Assembly: GCA_017562135.1 (NCBI GenBank)
Contig: QEYB01001046.1
Span: 4,898,001 to 4,962,000, forward strand
Reading direction: 5' to 3'
Length of the DNA stretch: 64,000 nucleotides
From: Dipylidium caninum
Lineage: Eukaryota > Platyhelminthes > Cestoda > Cyclophyllidea > Dipylidiidae
Position numbers and translations under genes: made by a program. This document shows, in pieces, positions 46,203 through 59,800 of the stretch. Each line of letters starts with the position of its first letter. Positions within the stretch are counted from its first letter, which is position 1. Below the pieces are notes generated by a model. The model saw only the letters and a list, made by a program, of their open reading frames with translations. It made no database searches and was not told the origin of the DNA.

Positions 46203-47325
46203 GGCCGGAGATAAAATAACACGAAGTGGAATGCAACTTTTTGCTAAACTGTTCGCTACCGTTGTGATAAACACCCGTTCAACTGCCTCTCTAGCTATAC
46301 GCCCCAACGGACTCCACACCTCGGAAAGTCGTCGCGGCTCAGCGCCGATGATGAGCTGCGATAGGCCAACCGCCGCACTCGGCACCGCGGACAGTAAACA
46401 GCCGCGGGGTGAGTGTTGTGCGCTGCAGTGCGGTTGGTGTATGCATGGCTCAATCAGGAAATAAATACACCAAAATTCAGATTATAATTAGTCAAGAGTC
46501 TACTTCTGCTCCGCATGAAAACGTGTCTTTTGAGAAAGCGCCATCTCGCAAATATTGGCGGGAACATACAACCACGTATCAAAATCGCAACTAAAGAGAC
46601 AATCGGGCAGTATATAATTGAAACACAGGCCAAAAATCAATCTGTAAGGTTCCACAGTGGGGTTGTTAAAGTGGCTGACTCTTCCGATTTGTTGACAATG
46701 TAAGAGATTTCTGTTTAGACAGCATAAAAAATAAAGATAGGGAGAGAAAGGGGGAAGGGGATAGGGAGCCTTAAATAACTACGAATATTTAAATTAGCAA
46801 ACATTTAAGACCCCTTCTGCTTTTATGTAATGGCATAGGAAACACACAGGAGCCACACTGTCGCATAGAACTTGACACGTGAAGTCATCATCATCCCGAT
46901 TTGAACGATAAATTTATGAATAACCAATCATCAAGTAAGCGAGTGATTAACCCGTCTCGATAGAAGCGCTAGTACGACGATAGCAGCTGGAGGTGGCTCA
47001 GGGAATTTGTCCATAAATGTATAAGTTCCCCCCTTAAAATTGGCCACCGCAAATCTCCTACCAAAATTAAATCGCATCAGATCACCACGAGTATAACAAT
47101 TTAGAAATCCGACTTCGTACCGCAAACACCAATAAAGAATCAAATAATAAAACCGAGTCTCGGTGTATTTACGAAATGCTAACCACACAACAAGAGCATC
47201 GTCTATCTTAAAGCATATCATACAGAAAGCTGCATAAAGTGGTGACGGCACTTAGAAGAGGGGGAAGAAGGGCAGTGTCGCATAGAGACAGAACACGGCG
47301 ACTAAAACAGGACACAATAATAATT
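46203..47325. other. DSL copy 2 upstream / DLST 3' flank
   Basis: The GC-rich domain ends here, with AT-rich sequence resuming from about 46.4 kb. No exon is recognised. The promoter of DSL copy 2 should lie at 46.2-46.5 kb, where the sequence is still GC-rich. Confidence 0.4.
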
Positions 47326-48850
47326 TCACAAGCTCAAAAAAAAGACGCGCGGATCCTCAACAAATGATTTGATTTTTCGTAAGAATAAAACTGCCTCTCT
47401 GCCATCTATCAAACGGTGGTCGTAGGACAGGGCCACATACATCATCGGTCGAACAACGACCTGACCATTACGAACAACCGGACGCTCAAACGTTCCATGA
47501 AGTCCGAGAATAGCCGATTGGGGTGGATTGACGATTGGAGTGCTGAACAAGGACCCGAAAACACCACCGTTGCTTATCGTGAAAGTTCCGCCATCCATAT
47601 CCTCCACTGCTATTTCCCCATTCCTGGCTTTTTCACCCAACTCAAAGATTCCTCGTTCAATAGCAGCAAAGTCCATGGACTCAACATTACGCAAAACGGG
47701 AACAACAAGGCCCTTAGGAGAAGCGACAGCAATACTTAAGTCCACATAATTCCTGTACACAATTTCATTTTTGAGAATGTAAGCATTAACAATAGGTTGA
47801 TCCTGTAATGCAAACACGGCTGCTTTTGAAAAACACGACATGATACCTAATTTAACACCGTGTTTTTTGAAGAAAACTTCACTGTACTGTTTCCGCATGT
47901 CGATTAAGTTGGACATGTCTATTTCGTTGAAGGTCGTTAACATGGCACAGGTGTTTTGTGCTTCTTTCAAACGCTCAGCAGTGCGAGATCGAATTCTTGT
48001 CATCTTGACACGCTGTTCGGTGCGAACTCCAATAGGAAAAGTTGAAATAAGAGAAGGTGCAGCCCCAGGAAAACGGGATGGCAACGGCGGTGGAGTTGCG
48101 TAGGATACAGGCTCACGTTGGGGCAGCACCGATTTTTGTTCCACAGATGACTTTGCTGGTGGATCAGTGGAATTGACCTTCTCAGAACTGGATTTCTCTG
48201 TCTTCGTTAGGACAGCGGCCTCCTCGGTTGGAACTTCACGCTCGTCGATTCTGACAAGCGGCTGGTCGTAGGTAACTTTATCGTCCTCGCCAAAAAGAAA
48301 TTCTGTGATAACACCATACACTGGCGACATAACGGGAATGGCTGTTTTGTCAGTTTCAACTTCAGCAATCACCTCGTCTGCTTTCACAGTGTCACCGACA
48401 GACTTTTTCCATGTAATAAATCCCTCCGAAATTGATTCGGGAAATGCAGGTACATTAACCGTCCGTATACCAAAGAGGAAACTTGACGTGTGAAATGCAA
48501 AAGGTGGTGGCGAACGATTCTTTACGCTATAAATAAGACCCAATATGACTACTCTCAAGAATAACGGGGTACATGTCCACAAAAATCAAAAACATTTACG
48601 GATTAAGCTCTAAAAAATTTAAGTCTCGCAAAAAGGTTTCTTTACAGCAAAAATATGGCTTTATAATAAAAGTAAAAAAAAATAGTTAAACTAAGAACAA
48701 TCACATGTCAAAAACATCAATAACCACATTATGAAGTTAAACACGATACAAGAAGAATTACTGGTAGATGACACTGTAAGGCGGTCGGGGAAGGAGGCAC
48801 GCGAAGCGCGATATAAAGGGCGTTGACAATAGCTGTGATCCTCGAAACAT
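47326..48850 (-). CDS. DLST: Dihydrolipoyl succinyltransferase, E2 of 2-oxoglutarate dehydrogenase
   Basis: Mitochondrial core enzyme of the 2-oxoglutarate dehydrogenase complex; it transfers succinyl from lipoyllysine to CoA in the TCA cycle. Two exons, 48850-48762 and 48526-47326, give 1290 nt and 429 residues. Exon 1 ([20 protein letters not shown]) is arginine- and serine-rich without acidic residues, a good mitochondrial presequence. The lipoyl domain follows ([13 protein letters not shown], with the lipoylated lysine in [10 protein letters not shown]), then a Ser/Pro/Lys linker and a catalytic domain with the HxxxDG motif in [13 protein letters not shown]. Like animal DLST it has no peripheral-subunit-binding domain. 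The end [11 protein letters not shown] parallels human VEDPRVLLLDL. Exon 1 was chosen because its phase (CA|C) fits and no ATG lies upstream in the exon 2 frame. Confidence 0.95.
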
Positions 48851-50219
48851 CGTGACCGACAACCCAGAGAGCAAACGAACCTATGAAAGTAAATAAGAAA
48901 AGAAGTGAGTAAGAAACTTATTCACTAATATAACCTGGAATGTTCAAAAAATGGCAAGAATGAACAACGTAGGACCCCACCACGAAATAACGACCGATGG
49001 AACGAAATATCGATACAATTTGATACTGTGACATATGAAACACGAATATAAACAATTTAATTAATCCAAGAATGTTTTGCATTTAAGTATATATAATTGC
49101 TAGCCTTGCATTGTTATAAATGTGTACGATGATGTGAGCAACTACGGCCTATTGTCGATTTACAAGTCATTTCCAAACCAAGCTTGTGGAGCGAAGGATG
49201 AAATATTGCTGACTAGGCATTTTGTCGGCAGGGTTCTCTTGGTCAGTCTAGCAATTTAGAGTGCATTTAATTAAGGAGGAGCATATGCCTTGTGGACACT
49301 GTATGCACAAGCAGCAAAAATCCCAGATACGTAAATCGTTTCTGACTCGATTATTATGTGGAAGGAAGGTCCCACCGGCCGACGAAACACCATGGAGGGC
49401 GGGTTTTAAACATCGATTTTTCTCTTATCTTAAATGGGGGAGTTGGCTGCACTCTATGCTTCGTAAACTGGATGAAATATGAATAAATACGGCTAGGATC
49501 ATTTAACTAATATTCTCTGGGCAGCTAGCATCCAATGAAATGGCCGTTTTCGATGCGAATCCAGTTGCGCATTAGGTCGATGACAATCGATGTGCGACTT
49601 TCTGGTGTGCTACAGATTTTAACCAAAATTTCTCACTTAAAAACATAGCTCTCTAAACGCTGCAGAAAAGTGAGGCAGAAAATACAATCTATAAATCACT
49701 TTAAAACGAAAAATTTTTACTTATTTAAAATAAGCACACACAACGCTCCAGAAGGCAAATAAAAATCATCCTGCATAGGCAAGTGCCATGGCACAATGGT
49801 TTATAGATTTTACTATTTTATTATTTAACGGCATAGCAAGTTTCGTACTTCCGTCCTCGCTCTTCTGGTTGGATAACGTCAAGGTTCGCTTGGCAGCATC
49901 AGACGGACGGTGATATCACACCGTTTCATGACATTTATTGCTATGGCTTTGGCACCTTGCTTTCCTACTTATGAGTTATATATTCTGCACTAGTTAATAA
50001 GCATGGCACGTTTTCATGTTTATTATTTTATATCGCTCAAAGAGCTCACATAGATATTTGGTCCAATATCCTGCTCTTCGCTAATTCATGTCTTTAGTGA
50101 CCATTAAAACAGATAAGACAAGTCAATCTTTTGAGTAATTTGCCAAATCAGGCGTGAAGAATCATTTGTTGTTTGAAGATTTTTGGTTGATTTGTTTGAA
50201 AATTCATAGGGTCTATGTG
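48851..50219. other. Divergent DLST/OPA3 upstream region
   Basis: 1.4 kb, AT-rich, between two divergent mitochondrial-protein genes; promoters of both are expected here. One short plus frame (49261-49482) has no resemblance to a family and is not called. Confidence 0.4.
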
Positions 50220-50710
50220 ATGGTCGGTGCATTTCCTGTATTCAAGTTAGGGGTTCTTGCAGTTAAACAGATTAGCCGGCCAATCGCCAATCGTCTTAAA
50301 CAGAAAGCTACTTATAATGGCCTCTTTCGGCGTTATGTTTGTATTCCTTCAGGACAACGTAAGCTTTCGAGTGCTCCTGTCATTCCTCTATAGTTTATCA
50401 CCTATGGGATACACGATTGAAGCTAAAATTACTTGGGTTGGGGAAGCCGCTTGATGTAAAAAAACTGACGGACGAGAATGCTGCTGAAGTGGGTGCCGAA
50501 ATCCTCGGAGAATGCATCATGTTCAGCATTGGTGCATTTTTAGTATTTCTTGAATATCGGCGACAATCGAAAAATGAAACCGAAAAGGAACGGAAATCGC
50601 GAGCTGAGCTGGCAACTCTGCAGAATGCAATACAGAGCCTAGAGTCAAGGGTAGCATCGCAATCCGAAGCCCTTTATCAACTTTCAAAGCGCCTCGAAAA
50701 ACTTAAGTAA
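50220..50710 (+). CDS. OPA3: OPA3-like mitochondrial protein
   Basis: Small mitochondrial membrane protein mutated in human optic atrophy 3 and methylglutaconic aciduria; it affects mitochondrial morphology. Two exons, 50220-50358 and 50394-50710, are separated by a 35-nt GT-AG intron (456 nt, 151 residues; human about 180). The start MVGAFPVFKLGVLAVKQISR matches human [49 protein letters not shown] and NAAEVGAEILGECIMFSIGA follow in the family order. A hydrophobic segment (residues about 84-100) precedes an EYRRQ motif and a charged C-terminal coiled coil. The intron splits the leucine codon of GQLYHLW, and splicing restores the family motif exactly. Confidence 0.95.
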
Positions 50711-51285
50711 CGAAATCGTGAAGCGTCCACAAGGAGAAAGCATTATTAGATGTACTGTACTTTACATTACGCAGTTATTATATGATACACTACCGCCGTC
50801 TTATTACTATTTCAAGGTGAAAGTTCGTTCACTTCTCACTTTGCCGTTAATTTGTACGTTAAATCCCTTCACCTTAACATATTAACAAGGAGATCTGCAA
50901 AAGGAAGAATGCCTTATTCTACCAACATTCATTATCCACAGCTCCTGAAACTAGTGATAGTGGCATTCAATGTCTTTCGCGTTGGCACCCAGGTTCCCCG
51001 CGTGATCCGATATTAGTTCGTGTAATTTTATTTTTCATTATGCGTTTTGACTCATTGTACTTTTAAAATCTAACAACCCGCTTGACTGATGAGGATAGGA
51101 TCATTTACGTGACCAGAGTACATCAAGCATGCTAACAGACAATTAAACTACCAGAATCTGATAGAGGATGTTATCCCATCTTACAAAGTCGTAATGCAAG
51201 AGTACTCTTATTTAACTATTATATACAAAGCGTGATGGGTTGGATATTAGTGGGCGCAGAAACAATAATGGCATTCAATCGTACA
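50711..51285. other. Convergent OPA3/MED4 3' flanks
   Basis: 575 bp holding the 3' UTRs of two convergent genes. No coding signal is seen. Confidence 0.5.
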
Positions 51286-52520
51286 TTAGTAGCAATGGTG
51301 AGAGAAGTCACCGAGGCGGGTATCATCATCTGAGTTTTCGCAGCACATCCTCGAGTCTTCCACATTTTGGCGCTTATTTGCTTGTGGTGGAGTGCTTGAA
51401 TGTACGCCTGGCAAACCCTGTCGCAGTTGTTGCTGCCACGGCGTCTTAGAGCTGGGGCTTTCTGGGAAACCGCCTTGAGGAAGTCCACTGTTCACGCCAT
51501 CACCGGAAAGCATGGCTGTGAGGGCAGAGGGAGGGTGTCGTAGCTGCTGCTGTTCCATCCATTGACCTGCACCACCGACGTTGGAGGACGGAGGAGGTAC
51601 ATTGATACCTATTTAGGTTACGTAGGATTAATAGGTTGGCACATGATGAGTGATAAAATAAGGCTTTTGTAGTCAACAGTGTGGTCGGTATCAGTGCTGT
51701 TTTGAATAAATAATACAAGTGTAAAAATGAACAGAGAAATGGCAATATAGCCCTATTTAACTCACGAAGTCCTTCGAGAGTTTCAGAAGGAAAGAGATTT
51801 TGATTGATAGTCTGATTAGACGAGACCAAGACTTGCTGATTCGATATCGCTTCGGTTAGAGCTGGCGTAGTAGGCATAGAAGTTGGGGTTGTATTAACAC
51901 TAAGATAAAGCTGAGAAACAGCGTCTTTGAGGGTGGGCAAAAACTTTCCAGAATCATCCAAATGGCCCAGGTAACCACGACGAATTTCTTCCTTGTTTGG
52001 GTAAGGGCGCCGAGGATCTCCTGGGACCCAGTTGTCGGGAGCAAGCGCTCCATAGCTGCAACTAATACGGTGTGCAAATTTGATAAGATCATCAACATCC
52101 GTGGGATTTTTTACTGCTTTTACCATTGCGTCCAATTTTTGCCTTGAGTAATATAAGGCAGTACTCTAAATTATAAATAAGCAATATCTTCACGAAACCA
52201 GAAGTAGTTCGCATTTCTTCAACTGCTTCTGACACCTACTTATCTGCATATCCGAATTATCGCAATCTAGCCGTAATTTCTCTATCTTAATCTGAACTTC
52301 CATTTGTTTGGATACTAAAAGTGGTGTTATGATACTAACAAATGCCTGTTCGCATAGTCTCCTTTATTTCCTTGTCTTTTTCCAACAATGACAAAACTAT
52401 ATGTTCAACGTCGTCAAAACGTGCTTTCCTATTGATTTTTTCAAGTAGTTCCTTCAGAAGTCCATCAATTTCTTCTAATTGACAAAACAACCGCTGCCGG
52501 GTTGGTATACCACTTGACAT
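51286..52520 (-). CDS. MED4: Mediator of RNA polymerase II transcription subunit 4
   Basis: Middle-module subunit of Mediator, linking activators to RNA polymerase II. Four exons, 52520-52346, 52314-52199, 52165-51766 and 51608-51286, total 1014 nt and 337 residues. The N-terminal helix (RQRLFCQLEEIDGLLKELLE) and coiled coil (KQMEVQIKIEKLRL, SRCQKQLKKCELLL) precede the family signature FAHRISCSYGALAPDNWVPG, with DPRRPYPNKEEIRRGYLG after it. These match human [27 protein letters not shown]. The C-terminus is low-complexity (Pro, Gln, Ser) and longer than in human MED4 (270 residues). The first intron is most simply a 31-nt GC-AG intron; a 25-nt GT-AG alternative would also keep the frame. Confidence 0.92.
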
Positions 52521-53823
52521 TACGCCGGGCTAAATAGAGAGGCATAACTGTTAATCAATTGGTTAAGTTGGTCCTTTATCATGATCAGTGTAAGTGAATA
52601 TGAATTATCATACACTACGCACACCAAAATAGTTAAAACTTTAATTTACTTCTGAGATCTTGCCCCAAGTTATCATAAGGCCCAACACAATTAATATTAT
52701 AAAGGGTGCACAAATATCAATAATAACAGTGAAATAAATGCAGCGGCGAAATACAGACATCCAACGCTAAGTCACACAAGCATTATACTCATATAGTACT
52801 GCCACTTTGCCAGCATTATAACTTCATAATCTCGGTATTTGCGCGTTCACTTTCCCGCTGTTAATACATAATCTATTCATCGGACGCACACGATCGGTAC
52901 ATCCTAGACTTGCCCCTTTAATTTTTTTTGGGGGGGTGTTCGCGGTTCAGCCCCATTTTGATTAGAAGAGCTAAAGCCAAAAGAAATCAAGACAATTTGG
53001 GGATGCGTCGCGCTATTAGTCATAAGTTTGAGAGCTGTAAAATTGCGAATAGTTTGTATTATCATAGATAAGATTTGCTAATGATCTGTTAAATGTCTAC
53101 GAAGCTATGTTCACAATATTGAAATCACATCGCATACGCAGGCGATAAATGAAGACTTGGCAACGTTATAGAGCCGAGTCCAGTGAAGTTTTGTGGGAAT
53201 TTAGTAGCCTTTTGCAAGACTCCATTGTTTTGGAACACCAACCTAGCAAATTTTGAAACGGTTTCGCAACCCTCCCCCACGGGGCTTTCGCCCTCACTTC
53301 ACACTGCAATTTACTCTTATCCAAAGTGCCTAGTCACCTCTCACAGTTTGCCATTAAATATGAACGCGGGATTCGTTCCACTAGGACGTTTGCCCGTTGA
53401 GGCTCGGAGACTACGCTACTCTCACAAAGCTAAAGACAGCGCTAAGATGAGGCTCAGGTCTTTGATGCATCCGACAACCACAAACAAATACTCTACCGCA
53501 GTTGGGTAATGATTGCGCGCAAAAATGTCCTGACTTACACTAAATGCCACTTCTATTAATTGCAACTCGCTACCTCTGAATCCATCACTTGCACCATATA
53601 TCATTTCTTTGGAATTAAATGCTTGGCCAAGTGCACTTTCTCGAAAATATTTTCTCAAGAGTAGGAGCAACTAAGTGATTAAGTAACAGTAAGCATGTAC
53701 ATAAGTTAGCACAGCCATCTGAAGACTTCCTTTTCGCCTTTTTAATACATGGTAAAAGGCGCTTTTGTGTTGGGAAGACCGGAGAGAAGAGGGTTTACAG
53801 AGATGTTCGACATTTGCGGCCGC
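52521..53823. other. MED4 upstream / TRIP11 3' flank
   Basis: AT-rich. Overlapping open frames at 53183-53509 (+) and 53422-53670 (-) have no family resemblance and are treated as chance. A run of T then G occurs at 52922-52937. Confidence 0.4.
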
Positions 53824-56800
53824 TCAATCTGGTTCCCGTAGCGCAACATCTGCGAATGATTTTTCTTGAATGACCGACGCGGAACCTTTACGGTTACCGT
53901 GGGAGCCTCGTGAGGTTTCACGGTTACCATCAACGCTAACGCTACTCTTTCTCAAATAGTCGGTTGGGAGACGTATTTGACTGGGTGGAGCCGACTCCTT
54001 CTCCAAGAAATTTGCGAATAGCTCAACAAACGAATGCTAAATGCATGCATGTATAGTTATATTAAAAGTTACATTTAATTTAAGCCCAAGAAAATGATCA
54101 CTTTTAGCTCATCCACATCAGAATGCAAAAAGATTAAACTAACCTCTGGTGTAGGGTTAATCTGACTCTTAGGTGAATCGGACCTCCAGAATAAATCCTT
54201 CCAAGTCCTAGCAACAGGTTCATTAAAACCGAGCTGTAATTAAAAAAGATCTGGCTGAAATCATGAAATATTATTAATTGATTGAACCCAAGAGTTGGAT
54301 AAAGAAAAGAGAATATTTGGAATATGAGGTGAGCAACCGCATGCGGGGAGTACTGAAAGCTGACAATGAAAAAGCCCACTTTGTGCGAATAAGGCAGACA
54401 AGATATTGCATTACCAATTCTGAGTCAATTTGCTTATAATTGAGAAAATAATTGGCAGCCAGTAAACTTTAAACTCCTCCAGCAAGTGCAGAACATATTA
54501 TTGGGAATAAGAAGAGCGCACCAATTCGTAGTCCTGGGACGTAAAATCGAGAACGCTTCCCAAAGAACGAAATGCTTCGGGACGCTTCGATGGAGGCAGT
54601 TTCATACAACTGATCAATAGGCTCTTCATAACCGACCTGTTGTGAATGAATTAGAGGTTGAAATGATCTGAAAACGGAAGTTAGAATACAATTTTTGACA
54701 CTATAAAGTTAAGCAAGACCTACTTATCTAATTTCTCATTAAGCTTCTCTGTCATATCTTGAATTTCATCTTTGAGACTTTGCACACGTTTCTCATAACG
54801 GCGAGCTGAGTGGGCAAAAGAGGACAAATTGTCAAAACTACATTGTAATGAAATACCGCGATTATGTGGACACAACGAAGGGCAGTGAAAAAGTTAAAAA
54901 CATTAAGAATTGGAAACGGTGGATATTCACGGATGATTTAGCTAAACCATACCAATAAGTCCGATAACATATAAATGAGACTGAAATCACATCATACCTA
55001 AAGAATGCGCTTCAGAGAGGCGAACAACATGACTTTGCAACTGTTCTTGAAGAGTGCAATTGTTGACTTCGAGTTCTTCCAATCGAGTGACTTCTGCCTC
55101 CAGCTTCTTTGTGCGTTGCTGAAGATTCGAAACCGCCTGCTGCAATCGCTCATTCTCCACCCGAAAGTGGTGCGTCGCAGCATTCGTCTCTGTGTGCTTT
55201 TCTATGATTATAAGGGATTATGCCGTAAAGCTATAAAAATGCCTCATTGAAAAATGTTGTTACTCATGAATTTAGACACGCTGGACTCATACTACCGTCC
55301 TCCATGATATCGGAGTTTTCACAAAATGAACAAGATATATCTTTACATTATAAAAATAGGATTTTAAAATGGAGGAGTCGATAACGGGAAACATTTAGAA
55401 GAAATATTAATTAGTAACTAAAATATTATCTTAGTCTTTACAAAGGCAATAAAGAAATGTAACAAATTCTCCGTAATCTACACTGAACCTTTCTCGCATT
55501 CAACTATTTAGGCTTTTGATAAGTCTCCACTAATCCCTCCTACCTCATAGAACTAACTTTAATACAATGTGGTAAATGGGTGGCTGTGGCTGCCGATAAT
55601 TGCCGACTGAGAAATAATCCTCAACGACCAAAAGACAATTTTCAGTGGTGAATAACCGCGACAATAAAAACCAAGTAAAATAAGGGAGGAGAGGACACGC
55701 CTCTCTCGAGACTGTCGAGGGCTTTTTGCAGATTGGTGTAGTTGAGTCGCAGGGTGGAGAGTTCGGTCTGGCAAGCACGGCAGGCTTCACGGGCAGCATC
55801 GCGCTCCTCTCGGGCACATTCAATCTGCTCGTCGGCGGAAGCGACGAACTCTCGGAGTGCAACCAACTGTGCTTCGGTCTGGCCCACTGTCTCTCGTAGC
55901 AAGACCTCGCGCTCCTCGGCGGCTATTGCTTCCCGGGTGTGTGTCTCTTCCATCTAAACATCCAATTATACACAGACTATTTTGAAATGTCCTACTTCCC
56001 TTTCTAATTTGTGAATAAAGTGTAAAGGCTGATTTGGGCTTACTATCTAGACATCTGGTTATCGGTTTTACACCTAGGCTCCGTAGTGCAAAACACTCAG
56101 TAGCATGCCAGGCGCTATATAGTCCTCAAAGTACCACGTTTGGTTAAACCCTATTAATAAGAGTGATATTAGTACCACGTTAATCCCAAATAGTATGTAA
56201 ATTGTATCTCATGCCGTTTTATGGAATGGCACAAATGATTGTTCTATAACATCAAACCAATTAATAGGCGGTAAAACATTGTTCGTCTGACCACTTTCAA
56301 GTTTGTGACCGATAAATAGGAATCACCTGGAGCAGATGCGATTCCAATCGCTCGATTTTCGCCAACAACTTAGCCACATCTTCGTCGTTGGTTATACCCT
56401 GCGACAGAGTAAAAGTATTGCATTATAGTGGTGCGAATTAAGATTCGACTGCAGGATTTTGATCATTCCATCCGAATCAGAACTGGTTATTAGCAAAATA
56501 AACCTAGCCGCCACACACAAACTCAAGACACAATTCACTGCTAGCAAAACAACAGGAACCGCAACGGTTTCGTCGAAACACCATAGTTAATGATCTAAAG
56601 GTAGAGTTCTATCTTTTCTTCCTACTTTACCTTACAAAATAGTATGAAAAAAATCCAAGAGACTTGCCACAGACTCTCGTTCCATGAGAATTTTTTGCAA
56701 CTGCGCATGATAGGCTTGGCTTTCTGCATGCTTACTACGCACCAACAGACCCAGCTCCACCTTGTCTTTTTCCACTTGCTCACATCTAGCCCTCAATTTC

Positions 56801-59800
56801 ATGATACCTTTTAGTAGGCGGCTTAAACAATTAAGCAGTCTCTCACTGCCTTTTCCCCATTTCATCCTTTCATCATATTCATCCAGAGTATTGTTTTCAA
56901 ACCTTTCTATAAAATCTTCCAATAAGGTTGCAAAGGTAGACTCAATATGATGCTGACGACTTAGTATTTCGGGCAAATTTTTAGCAATACTTTGGTCACA
57001 ATGGTTCAGCATTGTAGGATCCGGAGTGCCAACACTAATTATCTTCGTAAGATGATCGCGAGGTTCATATTCAGCATAAATTTTTGTGAGTTCGTTGAAA
57101 CAGGTAACTATTGCGGCACCCTCGTCGGATAAACCCAAGATGTTACAGGTTAACTGCTTTGAAGTAGGATCACGCCTTACTTCCTCCAAAAGTGATTTTA
57201 CTACTTTCAAAATTGTGGTAAGTTCATTCTCCTCACAAAATCTGTGAAGCAGTGGAAGTTCCAATAATGCATTCGAGACAGCATAATTTAAAATCTGTTG
57301 CTGAAGAGACTGAGTAGTCATACTTTGCTCGGAGTTATCGATGACACTAAGAAAAAAGGTCAGAAAATTGAGTACAGTTTTCAAATCTGGATCCAAATCG
57401 GATTTGTCTATAGACTTGATACGGGTTTGAATTATTCTAATTGCGCCTTTCTCCACCTGACTCGCATTTGCAGTAGTACTTCTTGTAAACAGTACGTTAA
57501 TCAAGCGTTTGACAATATCAAGATCATTTGCGTCAAGATTGTACATGTTAATGTCAAAACTCTCAGAGCCGGTATCAATATCTTTAAGCAAGCACAAAAT
57601 AGCATCGGAGAATGCGTTCTTATATTCGACTTTTTTGACCAAGTATTCAACATTTCCGTCTAACTCATTGTCCTCACTGTCCAGCTTTCCACTTTCTTTC
57701 CTTCTTTTCCCTCCCACCGAAAGCAATTCATACAACCGCACAACAATCGAATTACTCGTATCTGTTAATGCGGTGACATGGCCGTAGATTTCAAGTTGAG
57801 AGCAAATCTCTTTCAAAGAGCATTCAAGGGCAGCATGGGCAAACGATGTTTTCAGAGCTTCGACAACATCACGATAACGTTCATCCATTTCCACGATGGA
57901 ACTAACGATCTTATCGAATTCAGCGAGACAACATTCACCGCGAAGAAGTTTACCATATGAAGTTAAAGATATTTCAAGGGGTTCGTACACTGGTCCAGGA
58001 GGAGCTAACCCAATCGAACGATCCTGACCTGTGGAGTTAAAGTCAGTATTGACTCCATGACAGTGCAGCTTCTCCGTCTTAGCAGTGATAATTGGGTCAG
58101 GGGAGGTAGAACGCATCTGGCTGATATACGCACGAGCCATTAGGAGCTCCTGGCGGGAGGCCGCCTCGGCTGCAACGAGAACGGCGACTTGTGCTTCTGG
58201 TTGCCTTGGTGGCCACGCCACTGTTGCATAGCCAAGTTGCGATTGAGGTGGCGGTAAAAGAGCGACAGCATCTGCAAGCGCTTCGCTTATGCGGATAAAA
58301 CGTGATTCTACCGAATCAGCTTCATCATCATTGTCGTCTTCGCCATTTCCACTGGTGGCACCAAATATGTTAGAGTCGAACTTGCCAATAGCGTTTTCTT
58401 CAACGTGCAAAGGAGAAATCCCCATCATCGTGACCTTTGAAAATAGGGAAAGTAAGGGACAGAGATACACAAAAATGCATTCTTTAAGGTGTGTCCATTA
58501 TGTCTTATATGAAGGTAAGAACTCACCAGTGGCGTGCCGGCAGTTTGAGAAGCAGTATCATTTAAAGACACGGATTGCTAAAATAATCAAAAGCTCATGT
58601 TTTGAAGGATATTCGGCGATTAGGCTCATTTTGATTTTAAATCGGAAACAATTATTTTGGTTTGTTAATTCAAATGATTTCCGAAAACAAAATATTTAGG
58701 AAGTACTGACCACAATAGAAATCCAAAATATTACAAATTAGAAAACGATAAGTAGGTCGTAGATGTTTACAATAACGAAAAATTAATTTTAGAACCGAAA
58801 ATGACAAAACCATTAGGTCATTTGTAGGCTAAAAAATAATCGGAAGCATTTTCATTGTCGAACAAATCAAAGTTGAAAATTTATTCTACAGATGTTAAAA
58901 TAGGTTATTTCAGAAGAGATCTAGTAGAGCATTTAGCAGACAGAAATTTGAGAATGCAGGTCCAACTACGATAACAGAGAGATAGAAGAAACATTCAATG
59001 CAAACATGAGAACGCCGCAGAAATTTATTAATGCCCCGGGGCACATAAATACTGTCGTAAAATCTATGAATGCCATACCGATTGGGGAACAAGGCACAGA
59101 TTTAAATGTATCTCCTCCAGTCGGCACAGTTTCTCCTTTAGGCGTGCCACATGAGCAGCATTAGCCTCCTGAAGCGCAGCAATCTCCTGACATTTCTCCT
59201 CTCGGCACTGTTCTAATTGTTTGCGCAACGACTGAACCAAAAAAATACACAAGAAAGTAGGAATCAGAAAAAAATATAAGGCGCTTATATGTGTTACGAA
59301 AGCTAGTTTCTGCTTAAGGCCTCAGTCATAAGAAATGTATTAAACATAAAGGATTAGGAAAGAGATGCATAATAAAGATAAACTTCAAGGCACACTCATT
59401 CTAAAACATGTCATTAATGATCTGAGGAATACAAATGGATAAAGTAAAACAGTAAAGTATACAGTAGAGTAAAACAACGTAAAAAAAAGGGGAAGCGGAC
59501 AACGTACATCGATCTCATCACAGTTATTCGATGACTCCGCGGGTAGTTTGATCTAAAACACATTGACTTTTAAAAGAAATGGCCAATAAGATTTATTATT
59601 GATGATAATGTGACATATTTCAAAGATAGCAAGTACATATTCTCAACTGAAGTTCATTAAAGTGATACTTACCACTGAAACATTCGGAGAAAAAATTGCC
59701 GCTGTGTCCCGCGCTCGCTTATCATTGGTTGCATCAGAATTTACTAGTTCTGTTAAAATAAATACGGCACACGTGCCTTACCGTCAGTATTTTTAAGATC

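Noticed and set aside
49261..49482. 73-codon plus frame between DLST and OPA3
   Set aside because: No recognisable motif beyond a chance CGHC; composition like surrounding non-coding DNA.
53183..53670. Two overlapping open frames downstream of TRIP11
   Set aside because: No similarity to any family, no splice link to TRIP11, whose stop at 53824 follows a conserved exon.
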